Positions 44,349 to 53,455 of a stretch of 64,000 nt of DNA are shown in pieces. The notes beneath the pieces were generated by a model. It searched no databases. It saw only the letters and a program-made list of their open reading frames with translations, and was not told the DNA's origin. Source of the stretch: Spirosoma sp. KCTC 42546. GTDB lineage: Bacteria > Bacteroidota > Bacteroidia > Cytophagales > Spirosomataceae. Made by a program: the position numbers and the translations under genes. The stretch covers positions 1,178,001 to 1,242,000 of the forward strand of contig NZ_CP041360.1 of assembly GCF_006965485.1 (NCBI RefSeq). Reading direction: 5' to 3'. The stretch's first letter is position 1. Every line of letters begins with the position of its first letter.

Positions 44349-46085
44349 CTACTTCCCCTTTTTCACCACGACGAGTACATAAGGCAGCAGCGTTTGCGAG
44401 CGGGTTGCCGGATTGAGGAAATCATACGTCAACTGGCTGACGTGGAAATACGGGAAGATGGCCAGCCGATGAACACTAAAGCCGTGCGTCGTGAGCGAAT
44501 CAACATATTCTGCGGTTGTAAACACCGTTTTTGGCCCCGATTGTACCAGTGTTCTCAATGTAGAATCGGTACGTGCGTACACCGTAGGCCCTTTTGCGTA
44601 AAATTCATACGACCAAAAACTGCCCCCACCCACGCCCGTTCCGGGTTCATACAATATCGTCGGGCGGTTGGCTAGGGCTGGTTGTGTATTGGCATAGTCG
44701 GCCGTTGCCATGCCCGCCTGATAGCGCAAAAAAGTTGGGTACAAAAACAGATTCAGCGAACCCGCTACAACAAACATCACGCCCACCATTCGGCCCATCA
44801 GCGACAGCATATCGTTCTGCCGAAAAAGTACGAACAGGAGAACCGTAAGCGTCAATAGCCAGCCCAGTGCTGTGCCCAGTCCAGCGGGTTGGACGAGCCA
44901 TAAAAGAGCAGCCATGACCATAATTAGCAGGAAGCCGATAATCGATTGTGCAATTGTCCATTTGCGTAGGTTAATGGCTTGAATATCCGCTAAAAACTGT
45001 GCTGTCAGCACTGCGTAGAATGGGAAAACGATATTCAGGTAGTGCGGTAATTGAAAGCCGGAGAATGAAAACAAAAGGAACGTAGCCAACCCGGAACCAA
45101 GCGACATGTATTCGGGCTGGAACGCTGGCCCAATCCAGCGCTTAACCAAATCGATCAGTCGCTTGCCGATGCTTACATAGAGAGGTAACGACCAGGGGAT
45201 AAAGGCCCAAAGCAGCGTGTGCACGAAGAAAAACTTGTCGCCTTCGCCTTTGATTGGCCCTGTGTTGAAGAAGCGCCCGAACTGGCTGTCCCAAAAGAAA
45301 AATCGAATTCCCGAGACACCCGTTTGCCCAAAGATCACCTTCTCTGGATGTAGGTCAAATTGCTGGTATAGGCAATAGATTTCAGGAATTGTGAAAGCGA
45401 AGGATAGTACAATAGCTACATACCAGCGTAGTTTGAGAAGCTCCCGCCAATGGCCGGTCAACAACCAGTGTAGCACTAAACCAGCCCCAATTGGAATAAG
45501 CACAAAAACGCCCTTGGTCATGAGCGCACAGCCTGTCAGGAAGGAGCCAATTAGCAGATGTACCCAATTTTTAGATATGCCATTTCTTGAAGAAATGGCA
45601 TATCCGTCACCTAGAAAAACCCGGTAAAAATGATAAACTGGGCCAATAATGAGTGGCATCAAATAAGGTTCGGCCCGTACATCGCTATTGGACAGAACGC
45701 CGTGAAATGCCGTGAGCAGTACCAGAGAAGCTACCTGAGCGGTTAGTTTTGAATAGGTCAGCCTGGTGAAGTGATACGTATACGCCACGCTGCCTAAGAA
45801 AAACAGCAAGGCTGGAAACTTATAGGCAAACGTATTGATACCGAAAATTCGGTAACTTAGTGCAATGACCCAGAATGGGAAATGAGGCTTATCGAGCCAA
45901 TCGGTATCAACGGCGTAGAGGTTTACAAAATCGCCGGTTTGCGCCATTTGTTTGGCAATACAGGCATACAAGGCACCGTCGAGCTCCATTACGGGTGGAA
46001 ACAGGCCGGTCGCATTCAGAAATACGCCAACGGCCACGAGGGCATAAAACCAGCGGTCGGTAAGAGGAGAAGGAGTGTCAGTCAT
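44349..46085 (-). CDS. GT39/ArnT-like membrane glycosyltransferase
   Basis: From ATG at 46085 the protein has 578 residues. A longer start at 46106 adds seven residues that fall inside the ATGAC repeat array, so I prefer the inner one. It has about 12 TM segments and the early acidic motif ELDGALYACIAKQMAQTGDF in the first external loop, where this superfamily (PMT/ArnT) keeps its catalytic acid, followed by DWLDKPHFPFWVIAL. Such enzymes move a sugar from a polyprenyl-phosphate carrier to lipid A, protein or another envelope acceptor; the acceptor is unknown here. It is divergent from the sigma-54 activator. Confidence 0.88.
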   Translation of the reverse strand: MTDTPSPLTDRWFYALVAVGVFLNATGLFPPVMELDGALYACIAKQMAQTGDFVNLYAVDTDWLDKPHFPFWVIALSYRIFGINTFAYKFPALLFFLGSVAYTYHFTRLTYSKLTAQVASLVLLTAFHGVLSNSDVRAEPYLMPLIIGPVYHFYRVFLGDGYAISSRNGISKNWVHLLIGSFLTGCALMTKGVFVLIPIGAGLVLHWLLTGHWRELLKLRWYVAIVLSFAFTIPEIYCLYQQFDLHPEKVIFGQTGVSGIRFFFWDSQFGRFFNTGPIKGEGDKFFFVHTLLWAFIPWSLPLYVSIGKRLIDLVKRWIGPAFQPEYMSLGSGLATFLLFSFSGFQLPHYLNIVFPFYAVLTAQFLADIQAINLRKWTIAQSIIGFLLIMVMAALLWLVQPAGLGTALGWLLTLTVLLFVLFRQNDMLSLMGRMVGVMFVVAGSLNLFLYPTFLRYQAGMATADYANTQPALANRPTILYEPGTGVGGGSFWSYEFYAKGPTVYARTDSTLRTLVQSGPKTVFTTAEYVDSLTTHGFSVHRLAIFPYFHVSQLTYDFLNPATRSQTLLPYVLVVVKKGK

Positions 46086-46203
46086 TAGGTGGTCATTGGG
46101 TGTCATGGGTCGTCAGGTATTGCCACTAACTTGTTGTGCACTGGTCGACAACAACGAATGACCACCCAATGACAACAATGACCATCTAATGACAATAAAT
46201 GAC
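46081..46203. repeat. 10-bp-phased GTCATT/AATGAC array with inverted halves
   Basis: The left half has GTCATT-like units starting at 46081, 46092, 46102 and 46112. The right half has AATGAC at 46157, 46168, 46177, 46188 and 46198 (spacing 9-11). Segments 46081-46098 and 46176-46193 pair at 17 of 18 positions. It spans the start codon of the glycosyltransferase and the upstream region of the activator gene. Confidence 0.8.
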
Positions 46204-46306
46204 CGTTCAACGACTTTTATTGGGTCAAAGTACGTAAGAAAACCGTAATTCGTTGTTGAATCGAGCGTAGCGTGCAACAAATCGTCTAACTCGTTATCTT
46301 TAGTGT

Positions 46307-47695
46307 ATGCAAGATGCAAAACTCTTACTCGTCGACGATGATCCCGACGTACTGCTGGCAGCCCGGTTGCTGCTCAAGCGTCACGTTGCTTCGGTAGATA
46401 TCGAAAAGAATCCTGAAAAACTGCCGTTCCTGCTTAACAATAATCGATACGATGCCATTGTGCTGGATATGAATTTTCAGCGCGATGTGAGTAGCGGCCG
46501 TGAGGGCTTTGCCTGGCTCGACCGTATTTTAGACATTGATCCCAAGGCGCGAGTCGTATTGTTTACTGCCTATGGCGATGTTGAAATGGCCGTACGGGCT
46601 ATTAAAGCGGGGGCCGTTGACTTCGTCCTGAAACCCTGGCAGAATGACAAATTCCTGGAAACCATTCGCGGGGCCATCAGTAAAGCGGGTGGGAGCCAGC
46701 AGGCAGAGGATGCCGGTAAGGCAGACAGTTCATCATCGCCCACCAAGAAAGCAACCAAACAAACGAATATCATTGGGTCTGCCATGCGGCCCGTTCTGGA
46801 TACCGTAGAACAAGTAGCCCCAACGGATGCCAATGTATTGATTCTGGGCGAAAATGGTACGGGTAAAGACCTGGTTGCGCGTGCTATTCATGACCAGTCG
46901 CACCGGCGCGATAAGCCCTTTGTCAGCGTTGATGTAGGCGCTTTAACCGAAAGCTTATTTGAGAGTGAAGTATTTGGCCACGTAAAAGGCGCCTTTACCG
47001 ATGCCCGCGACGACCGGGCTGGTCGGTTTGAAGAAGCGAACGGCGGTACGATTTTCCTGGATGAAATTGGTAACCTCAGTCCTGCTCAACAGGCTCGTTT
47101 ACTGACGGTTCTGCAACAGCGGCAGGTAACCCGTGTTGGCTCGAATAAAGCCCGTCCCATTGATGTGCGGCTCATTTGCGCCACCAACGCCGACTTAAAC
47201 GAGCGGGTGGCCGAACGAGCGTTCCGGCAGGATTTGCTGTATAGAATCAATACGATTGAATTGCATCTGCCCGCCTTGCGTGAGCGTCCGTCTGATATTG
47301 GGCCACTGGCCGAGCATTTCCTGAAAAAATACGCGAAGCAATATAACCGCTCAATTTCGGGCCTGAGTCCCGCTTTATTGGCTGAAATGAAACAGTATCG
47401 GTGGCCGGGCAATGTTCGGGAGTTGCAGCACGCTGTTGAACGGGCTGTTATTCTGTCTCGGCCTGATGTGCCGGGAGCCACTCAAGGGACTTTGTTGGAA
47501 CCGACGAATTTTATCTTCAAAAACGGGTCGGCGTCGGTATCGCCTGTGAACGAAACATTGCAACTGGAAGACATGGAGCGGCAATTGATTCAACAGGCTA
47601 TGCAAAAGCATCGGGGCAGCATTACCGATGTTGCCAGAGAGCTGGGCTTATCAAGGCAGGCGTTGTATAGAAGACTGGAGAAATTTGGGTTGTAA
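46307..47695 (+). CDS. sigma-54-dependent response regulator (NtrC family)
   Basis: The 462-residue protein has a receiver domain (Asp10/11, phospho-acceptor Asp54 in IVLDMNF, Thr87, Lys109), an AAA+ sigma-54 interaction domain (~155-390) and a Fis-type helix-turn-helix (~425-460, [21 protein letters not shown]). Walker A is GENGTGKD (181-188) and Walker B TIFLDE (248-253). The sigma-54-contact loop reads GAFTDA (228-233) instead of the usual GAFTGA, a variant I recall from related Bacteroidota. When phosphorylated it should open sigma-54 promoters; the nearest candidate is at 44129-44144. The likely partner kinase is NtrY-like at 50142. Confidence 0.95.
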   Translation: MQDAKLLLVDDDPDVLLAARLLLKRHVASVDIEKNPEKLPFLLNNNRYDAIVLDMNFQRDVSSGREGFAWLDRILDIDPKARVVLFTAYGDVEMAVRAIKAGAVDFVLKPWQNDKFLETIRGAISKAGGSQQAEDAGKADSSSSPTKKATKQTNIIGSAMRPVLDTVEQVAPTDANVLILGENGTGKDLVARAIHDQSHRRDKPFVSVDVGALTESLFESEVFGHVKGAFTDARDDRAGRFEEANGGTIFLDEIGNLSPAQQARLLTVLQQRQVTRVGSNKARPIDVRLICATNADLNERVAERAFRQDLLYRINTIELHLPALRERPSDIGPLAEHFLKKYAKQYNRSISGLSPALLAEMKQYRWPGNVRELQHAVERAVILSRPDVPGATQGTLLEPTNFIFKNGSASVSPVNETLQLEDMERQLIQQAMQKHRGSITDVARELGLSRQALYRRLEKFGL

Positions 47696-47704
47696 TTTTG
47701 CTGT

Positions 47705-48184
47705 CTATTTAATACGATCTAGCAGAAGAGTCAAGATTTGCTGTTGAGTTTGGGATACTTGCTCAAATTTTTGATTCACCTGTAAGAAGCCTTCTCTCAT
47801 TTCTGTTCGTAGATCATCGATTTGATTTTGCTGTTGGTCGAAGCGTTGATCCATCTGGATTTGTTGTTGTTCAAATCGTTGGTCAATTTGAATTTGCTGT
47901 TGATCAAACCGTTCATCAATCCGTACAAATCGATGGTCGACTTGATCAAATCGTTCGTCGACCCGCACAAATCGACGGTCAACTTGCTCAAAGCGTTGAC
48001 GCATTTCAATGGTCAAATCAGCGACTCCTCGAGCCGCTATTTGGGCATTAGCATCTGCACGAGTAGCTATTACGAGAATCTGCCCATTTGATTCGATCAA
48101 ACGGTCAGTTTTCTGAGCTACATCAGCTAATACAGGTTCAATTTGATCGAGTCCGGTCCGGCGTTCCGGTTTATCAGGGGGCAT
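47705..48184 (-). CDS. coiled-coil repeat protein of unknown function
   Basis: The 159-residue protein has a short N-terminal part (PDKPERRTGLDQIEPVLADV) and then a long amphipathic repeat. Residues ~85-110 are in heptads (VDRRFVR, VDERFDQ, VDHRFVR, IDERFDQ), switching to eleven-residue units (QQIQIDQRFEQ, QQIQMDQRFDQ, QQNQIDDLRTE). It is predicted to be a rod-like oligomer with no catalytic motif or signal peptide. The repeats are also visible in the DNA (about 47830-48010). It is convergent with the activator gene; the stop codons are ~10 bp apart. Related to Bacteroidota/cyanobacterial coiled-coil repeat proteins of no known role. Confidence 0.7.
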   Translation of the reverse strand: MPPDKPERRTGLDQIEPVLADVAQKTDRLIESNGQILVIATRADANAQIAARGVADLTIEMRQRFEQVDRRFVRVDERFDQVDHRFVRIDERFDQQQIQIDQRFEQQQIQMDQRFDQQQNQIDDLRTEMREGFLQVNQKFEQVSQTQQQILTLLLDRIK

Positions 48185-48258
48185 TCGACAATCCGTTTTT
48201 GTAAATAAACGAATATTCTTTTAATACTTACAAAAAGGGGGGCAAATTCTATTCAAAT

Positions 48259-49002
48259 TTAAATGTGGCCTAACTCGCTGGCGATGGCTGCACGAGATTG
48301 CTGAACAACCTCATCGGGTGTTCGCCCGGCAGGTTCTATTCCGGGAAGTACTTGCCACGACATTTTTGAAAACGAGGTGAGTGGGAACAAGCCTTTGGGA
48401 TTGAAATGTCCCGTTCCCCGAATGGCAATGGGTACCACAAGCGCATTGGGTGCTCGTTTTAACAATGTTGCTACACCACCTGTTACAAAAGGACGCATCT
48501 CACCGGTTGCAGATCGTGTTCGTGTGCCTTCCGGGAAAATCATTGCCGATAAATTGTGCTGCTGAATGAGTTTACCTAATCGGGCAATCTCGACAATGGC
48601 CTGTTTGGGGTCTTTACGGTCAATGAGGGCAGCTCCGCTTTTCCGTAGGTTATACGACACTCCCGGTATGCCATGCGCCAGTTCGACTTTAGACACAAAG
48701 GTGGGTGTATGCCGACGCAGAAACCAGATAATGGGCGAAATATCGAACATACTCTGGTGGTTCGCCACGAAAATAATTGGCCGGTCGGTGGGCAGGTTGG
48801 GTTGCTGATGAAAACGAATGGTGCTGCCTGTTAAGTACCAGCCGTAAGCGATACTCGCGTTCATCCAGTCAACGGTTTTTTTGTGGGCAGGTCGGCCAAA
48901 TAAATTAAAGGCAACGACCTGAGCCACATGGAAAATACATAATACGAACCCAAAATAAAGCAGGTAAACGCAGCTTAAGAGGTAATCAAGAAGTTTTTTC
49001 AT
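48259..49002 (-). CDS. PlsC-type 1-acyl-sn-glycerol-3-phosphate acyltransferase
   Basis: The 247-residue protein has an N-terminal membrane segment (~8-32) and the acyltransferase motifs NHQSMFD (His82-x4-Asp87) and FPEGTR (156-161), with GVATLLKRAP and VVPIAIRGTG behind. The family transfers an acyl chain to lysophosphatidic acid, giving phosphatidic acid for membrane phospholipids. It is divergent from the acyl-ACP desaturase gene, so two membrane-lipid genes share a control region. Confidence 0.92.
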   Translation of the reverse strand: MKKLLDYLLSCVYLLYFGFVLCIFHVAQVVAFNLFGRPAHKKTVDWMNASIAYGWYLTGSTIRFHQQPNLPTDRPIIFVANHQSMFDISPIIWFLRRHTPTFVSKVELAHGIPGVSYNLRKSGAALIDRKDPKQAIVEIARLGKLIQQHNLSAMIFPEGTRTRSATGEMRPFVTGGVATLLKRAPNALVVPIAIRGTGHFNPKGLFPLTSFSKMSWQVLPGIEPAGRTPDEVVQQSRAAIASELGHI

Positions 49003-49162
49003 ACAGGCGACACGTGTCAGCGCAGCAACTTGTTTACCCCAAAATTAAGCATGAGTCGCGTATAGTCGGGAAGAAAAACGAATGTGAACCTAAAACATCG
49101 ACTCTTTTAGCCGAACTTTGTAGTTATAAGGTAAATTGAACCGTTTCGTTGTTACTTGTTAT

Positions 49163-50140
49163 ATGATTTTATCTGGCACACGTTTGGATGTTATGCGATT
49201 CGTCGGCGAAAAAATCGACGCTTCTGTTGATGAATTTCTTAAACCTATCGAGACCAATTGGCAACCGTCCGATTTGCTGCCCGATTCGACTAAAGAGTCA
49301 TTTCTGGACGATATAAAACTGCTTCGCGAAAGCACCCGCGAGCTTTCATACGATTACGTAGCGGTACTGGTTGGCGATACCATTACCGAAGAAGCCCTGC
49401 CCACCTATGAATCATGGCTGATGGATATGGAAGGGATTGAGCAGGGGAATCCGGCCGGTTGGACGCGCTGGATTCGGAGCTGGACGGCCGAAGAAAACCG
49501 CCACGGCGACTTACTCAACAAATTCCTCTACCTATCGGGACGAGTCAACATGCGGGCGATGGAAGTATCTACGCAGTACCTCATTGCCGATGGGTTCGAC
49601 ATTGGAACGGGTAAAGATCCGTACCGGAACTTCATTTACACCTCGTTTCAGGAATTGGCGACCAACGTATCGCACCGCCGGACGGCCACGCTGGCTAAAC
49701 AGGCCGGCTGCAACCAGTTGTCGAAAATTTGCGGAGTAATCGCTTCCGACGAAATGCGCCACGCCAAAGCCTACAAAGACTTTGTCCGGCAGATTTTCGA
49801 GGTCGATCCTTCCGAAATGATGCTGGCGTTTGAGGATATGATGCGGAAGAAGATTGTGATGCCCGCTCACTTCCTGCGTGAGTCGGGGGTGAAAATTGGC
49901 CAGACATTCAGCCATTTTTCGGATGCGGCTCAGCGTCTGGGCGTTTATACGACCTACGACTATATCGAGATTGCCGAATCCCTGCTGGTCGACTGGAAGA
50001 TCGATACAATTACTGATCTGAACGATGCCGGTCAGCGCGCCCGCGATTATGTGATGGCCTTGCCTGGTCGGTTGCGTCGGATAGCGGAACGGACTAAAGT
50101 GCCTACGCTGGAGTACCCGTTTAGCTGGATTTCGGCTTAG
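49163..50140 (+). CDS. acyl-ACP desaturase (soluble di-iron, FA_desaturase_2)
   Basis: The frame is open from 49136 (TTG); I chose ATG at 49163 (325 residues) because family members begin about ten residues before RFVGEKIDASVDEFL. Another possible start is 49193. The di-iron ligands are present: EALPTYES, EENRH (110-114) and DEMRH (196-200). The enzyme inserts a cis double bond into saturated acyl-ACP with O2 and ferredoxin, adjusting membrane fluidity. Its stop is one base before the ATG of the NtrY-like kinase, so the two are probably translated from one message. Confidence 0.93.
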   Translation: MILSGTRLDVMRFVGEKIDASVDEFLKPIETNWQPSDLLPDSTKESFLDDIKLLRESTRELSYDYVAVLVGDTITEEALPTYESWLMDMEGIEQGNPAGWTRWIRSWTAEENRHGDLLNKFLYLSGRVNMRAMEVSTQYLIADGFDIGTGKDPYRNFIYTSFQELATNVSHRRTATLAKQAGCNQLSKICGVIASDEMRHAKAYKDFVRQIFEVDPSEMMLAFEDMMRKKIVMPAHFLRESGVKIGQTFSHFSDAAQRLGVYTTYDYIEIAESLLVDWKIDTITDLNDAGQRARDYVMALPGRLRRIAERTKVPTLEYPFSWISA

Positions 50141-50141
50141 T

Positions 50142-51503
50142 ATGAACCGATTCGTTCTTGGCATAGGTTGGCGCATCCTCGGCATTGTTGTCCTGACTAG
50201 TGCCATAACGTACTTTCGGTTACAGGAAGTAAATGGCTTAATGCTGTTTCCATTAGCCATTTTACATATAGTTCTAACGGTCAATCTGTATCGCTACGTC
50301 ACCAGCCTGAATCGTAAACTGACCCGGTTTCTGGAATCGGTTCGTTATTCGGATTTTGCCGTATCGTTTCGGGCCGATAACAATCTGGGGCCTTCCTTTT
50401 ACGAACTGAATGACCAGTTCAACGAAGTGTTGGATGCGTTCCGGCAGGCGCGGGCCGAGAAAGAAGCTAACCTGCATTATGTCAACACGATTGTTCAGCA
50501 CGTCAGCGTTGGCCTGCTGACATTCGATGTTGCCGGGCAGGTGGAGTTAGTGAACCAGTCGGCGTTGCGGTTGCTGGGTATTTACCGGCTGCGGACGCTC
50601 AACGACCTGAACGCAACAAACCCTGAATTGAGCGAATTGCTGATGTCGGCCAAATCATCGCCCACGCCGGTTTCGTATCAGACCGGTACCGATGGGGAGC
50701 TATCGGTACGTTGTACGGCCGTACGGCTGCGGGGGCGGCTGGTAACGGTGGTGTCGCTGCAAAACATCCGCTCGGAGCTGCAACAGCGGGAACTCGATGC
50801 CTGGCAAAACCTGACGAAGGTGCTCCGGCATGAGATCATGAACTCCATCACCCCAATTGTTTCTCTGGCGGGTACGATGCGCGATATTGTCGAGACCGAT
50901 TTGTTGCCCTTTGCCTTACCAAGTGACAATGAGTTCAACGCTATACCCTCTGTCGTCGGTGAATCCATCAATGACCTGCGCGATGCCCTGACAACCATCG
51001 AGCAACGGGGCGCGGGTATCATGCAATTTGTTGACGCCTACCGGAATTTCACCACCATTCCACAGCCGATTTTTGCCGATGTGCCCGTTGAGCCGCTGTT
51101 GCGAACGGTTGTGCAGTTGGCTCAGGCGAATGCCCCCCAGTGTCAGATTGCCTGCACGGTTGGGTCACCCAATCTGGCCATTCGTGCCGATGCCTCCCAA
51201 ATTGAAATGGTGCTCCTGAACTTAGTAAAAAACGCAGTCGAGAGCGTCGAAAAAGGGATTACGCCTGTAATTGGCATTCACGCGGAAGCGCTAGGGCCGC
51301 ACGTAGTTATTCGCGTGACTGACAACGGACCGGGTATTGAACCGGAAGCATTAGAGCAGATTTTTATCCCCTTCTACACGACCAAGAAAACCGGCTCCGG
51401 CATTGGCCTGAGTTTATCCCGCCAAATCATGCAGCTCCACAACGGCCAACTCACCGCCGATTCCCACCCCGGCGCAGGCAGCACGTTTAACCTGATATTC
51501 TGA
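50142..51503 (+). CDS. NtrY-like membrane sensor histidine kinase
   Basis: The 453-residue protein has two TM segments (~8-26 and ~32-52) with almost no periplasmic loop, a HAMP/linker region, a PAS-like domain (~112-210), and the kinase core: H-box VLRHEIMNSITPI with His230, N-box LLNLVKNAVES, then DNGPGI, FIPFYTTKKTGSGIGLSLS and a C-terminal GAGSTFNLIF. With no sizeable external domain it would sense membrane state or an internal cue (inference). It belongs to the class that pairs with NtrC-type activators; the activator at 46307 is the only such regulator in the window. It is coupled to the desaturase gene. Confidence 0.93.
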   Translation: MNRFVLGIGWRILGIVVLTSAITYFRLQEVNGLMLFPLAILHIVLTVNLYRYVTSLNRKLTRFLESVRYSDFAVSFRADNNLGPSFYELNDQFNEVLDAFRQARAEKEANLHYVNTIVQHVSVGLLTFDVAGQVELVNQSALRLLGIYRLRTLNDLNATNPELSELLMSAKSSPTPVSYQTGTDGELSVRCTAVRLRGRLVTVVSLQNIRSELQQRELDAWQNLTKVLRHEIMNSITPIVSLAGTMRDIVETDLLPFALPSDNEFNAIPSVVGESINDLRDALTTIEQRGAGIMQFVDAYRNFTTIPQPIFADVPVEPLLRTVVQLAQANAPQCQIACTVGSPNLAIRADASQIEMVLLNLVKNAVESVEKGITPVIGIHAEALGPHVVIRVTDNGPGIEPEALEQIFIPFYTTKKTGSGIGLSLSRQIMQLHNGQLTADSHPGAGSTFNLIF

Positions 51504-51592
51504 TAATTTTCGTTATTCTGGCAGAAATGTAAAGCGCGACATTCATGATGTTTACGTTTACTTTACGCCTTACTTCCTAAACGATAAAATGT

Positions 51593-52966
51593 ATGAAAAA
51601 AGGACTAAACCTGAGGATAGCGCTATTACTTCTGCTTCTGATCAACGCGCTGAATGTGGTTGTTGCCCAATCAACTCCACCGGCTTCGCTTTCGGTGGGG
51701 GCGGCCAAAGTAGACATAACCCCTGCCCTGAACGACCTGAAAAAACCGTATTTCGGTATCAACGACAACATCTACTCCCGGGCGGTTGTCGTCAACAATG
51801 GCAACACGACTGTGGCGCTCGTTTCGGTGGATATTGGGGGCATCAACGACGAAATGGCCGATCGTATCCTGGCTAAAATTACGGCCACATCAGGCATTCC
51901 TACCCGAAACATACTGATAACCGCCACGCACACCCATAGTGTGCCGTTTGGGATCAGTGGAGAGGCCTTTGAGTCGAAGATTGCCAGCGCTGTCAAACAG
52001 GCGAAAGACAAGCTACAGCCCGCCCGTGTCGGCTACGGCGAAGGGGTATCCTACATCAACGTGAACCGCAATATCATCGACCCCGACACCCGCCGGTGGT
52101 GGGAAGGCCCGAATTACGATGGCCCATCCGACAAAACCGTGGCTGTGGTCACCTTCGAATCGCTGGCCGGTAAACCCATTGCCATCTATTACAACTATGC
52201 CATGCACGGGGTTATTTCCGGCATGTTCGATCAGGTGAGCGGGGATGTGCCGGGAGCGGCTTCGCGCTATCTGGAAAACAACTTCGACGATGAAGCCGTG
52301 GCCCTCTGGTCGACCGGTGCCTGTGGTGATCAGAACCCCATTTACTATCAGCAAACCTACGATTTGCGCGAAATCCGCGTTAAAGAGTACGCCAAACGGG
52401 GCATCGACATCAGCAACAAAATGCCTCCCGGTGGCGAAGGACTGGATCGGAAAGACCCGAAGGTGATCAAATTGATGGAGCAGCAAAAGCAGATGCTGCT
52501 GTCGATGGGGCAACTGTTGGGCGAGGAGGTGCTTCACGTGATGCGAAACACCAAACGGAAGGTAAGCAACCCGATTATTCAGGCCGATCAACGCATTATC
52601 ACCTGCCCCGGACGCAAACGGCTGGATGAGGGCCGCGCGGGTTATGCCGGTACGTATGCCGATGCCGACTCGATTCCCCTCCGGCTGGGGTTAATCCGAT
52701 TGGGCGACATTGCCTTTACGGCTGTCAATGGTGAAGTATTTAACCCTATTTCCACCCGTCTGAAAAAAGAATCGCCCTTTGCCAACACCCTGATGACTAC
52801 GCTGACCAATGGTTATGCCCGCTCGGGTTATATTCCCCACGATGCCGCGTTTGGTACCTACACCTTCGAAGTGGTTTCGTCGCGACTCAAACCGGGTTTT
52901 GCCGAAAACGCAATTGTCAATGGCCTGCTCGACATGATGTACGCCAGCCTTCAGCTAAAGCCGTAA
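51593..52966 (+). CDS. secreted neutral/alkaline ceramidase-like protein
   Basis: The 457-residue protein has a signal peptide (MKKGLNLRIALLLLLLINAL...VVAQ) and the N-terminal catalytic fold of neutral ceramidases: VGAAKVDITP, ATHTHSVPFG (zinc-site His residues), NYAMHG and SGDVPGAASRYLE. It lacks the C-terminal beta domain of full-length ceramidases, as many bacterial family members of this size do, so ceramide hydrolysis should not be assumed; the natural substrate may be another N-acyl lipid. It is downstream of the kinase but separated by 90 bp. Confidence 0.88.
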   Translation: MKKGLNLRIALLLLLLINALNVVVAQSTPPASLSVGAAKVDITPALNDLKKPYFGINDNIYSRAVVVNNGNTTVALVSVDIGGINDEMADRILAKITATSGIPTRNILITATHTHSVPFGISGEAFESKIASAVKQAKDKLQPARVGYGEGVSYINVNRNIIDPDTRRWWEGPNYDGPSDKTVAVVTFESLAGKPIAIYYNYAMHGVISGMFDQVSGDVPGAASRYLENNFDDEAVALWSTGACGDQNPIYYQQTYDLREIRVKEYAKRGIDISNKMPPGGEGLDRKDPKVIKLMEQQKQMLLSMGQLLGEEVLHVMRNTKRKVSNPIIQADQRIITCPGRKRLDEGRAGYAGTYADADSIPLRLGLIRLGDIAFTAVNGEVFNPISTRLKKESPFANTLMTTLTNGYARSGYIPHDAAFGTYTFEVVSSRLKPGFAENAIVNGLLDMMYASLQLKP

Positions 52967-53455
52967 TGGGGTGGGTTAGGGATTGAGGGGTATACAATGT
53001 AGACTTAATTTCGGTGGCTTCTGTCGTGCTAGCGTTGCAGTTTGTGGTGGGAGATATGTAGGCGTAAGAATTGAGGGGTTAAGTGCAGACGGTTTCCAAA
53101 TGTTGGCCAGTGCCGTAAAGATTTTCTTTCAGCCGATGGATTGTACTGTATTCAATGCGTATAGACATTTGCTAGCTAGGCAAAAGTAAAACAATGCTGA
53201 TAATTGAATTGACTTATCTAACGGGTGAAGAGTAACTGTTGTTTAAATTGCTCAAATAGGGTGGCTGGCTGGCACATGAAGTAGGAGCAGAATAGGTAGC
53301 GAATGGAATGTGTTGGCATTGACGAGTTCTTGTGAATAGCCTTATGCCAATATATTATGTATGTTTGCCTGATTGCAGATTACGTAATTATGAAGTAGAC
53401 AAAAGTAGCTACTGTACGTAAATAGTATTTGCAAACTCACATCTCTATCTACCCA
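52967..53455. other. 489-bp non-coding boundary region
   Basis: I find no convincing gene here; a 68-codon frame at 52983-53189 has no recognisable features. A TAnnTTTG box (TATGTTTG, 53360-53367) lies ~90 bp before the TrlF-like gene, without a well-spaced TTG. Base composition turns AT-rich through this stretch. Confidence 0.5.

Noticed and set aside
46295..46302. TATCTTTA as a promoter for the sigma-54 activator
   Set aside because: It lies only 4 bp before the ATG and would start transcription inside the gene; no TTG at proper spacing.
47822..48091. 89-codon plus-strand frame
   Set aside because: Antisense to the coiled-coil repeat gene; its own repetitiveness comes from that gene.
49532..50284. 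250-codon minus-strand frame
   Set aside because: Antisense to the desaturase and kinase, both of which have intact motifs.
52013..52591. 192-codon minus-strand frame
   Set aside because: Antisense to the ceramidase-like gene; His-rich composition is a by-product of its codons.
52983..53189. 68-codon plus-strand frame
   Set aside because: No recognisable features and unusual composition; treated as non-coding.
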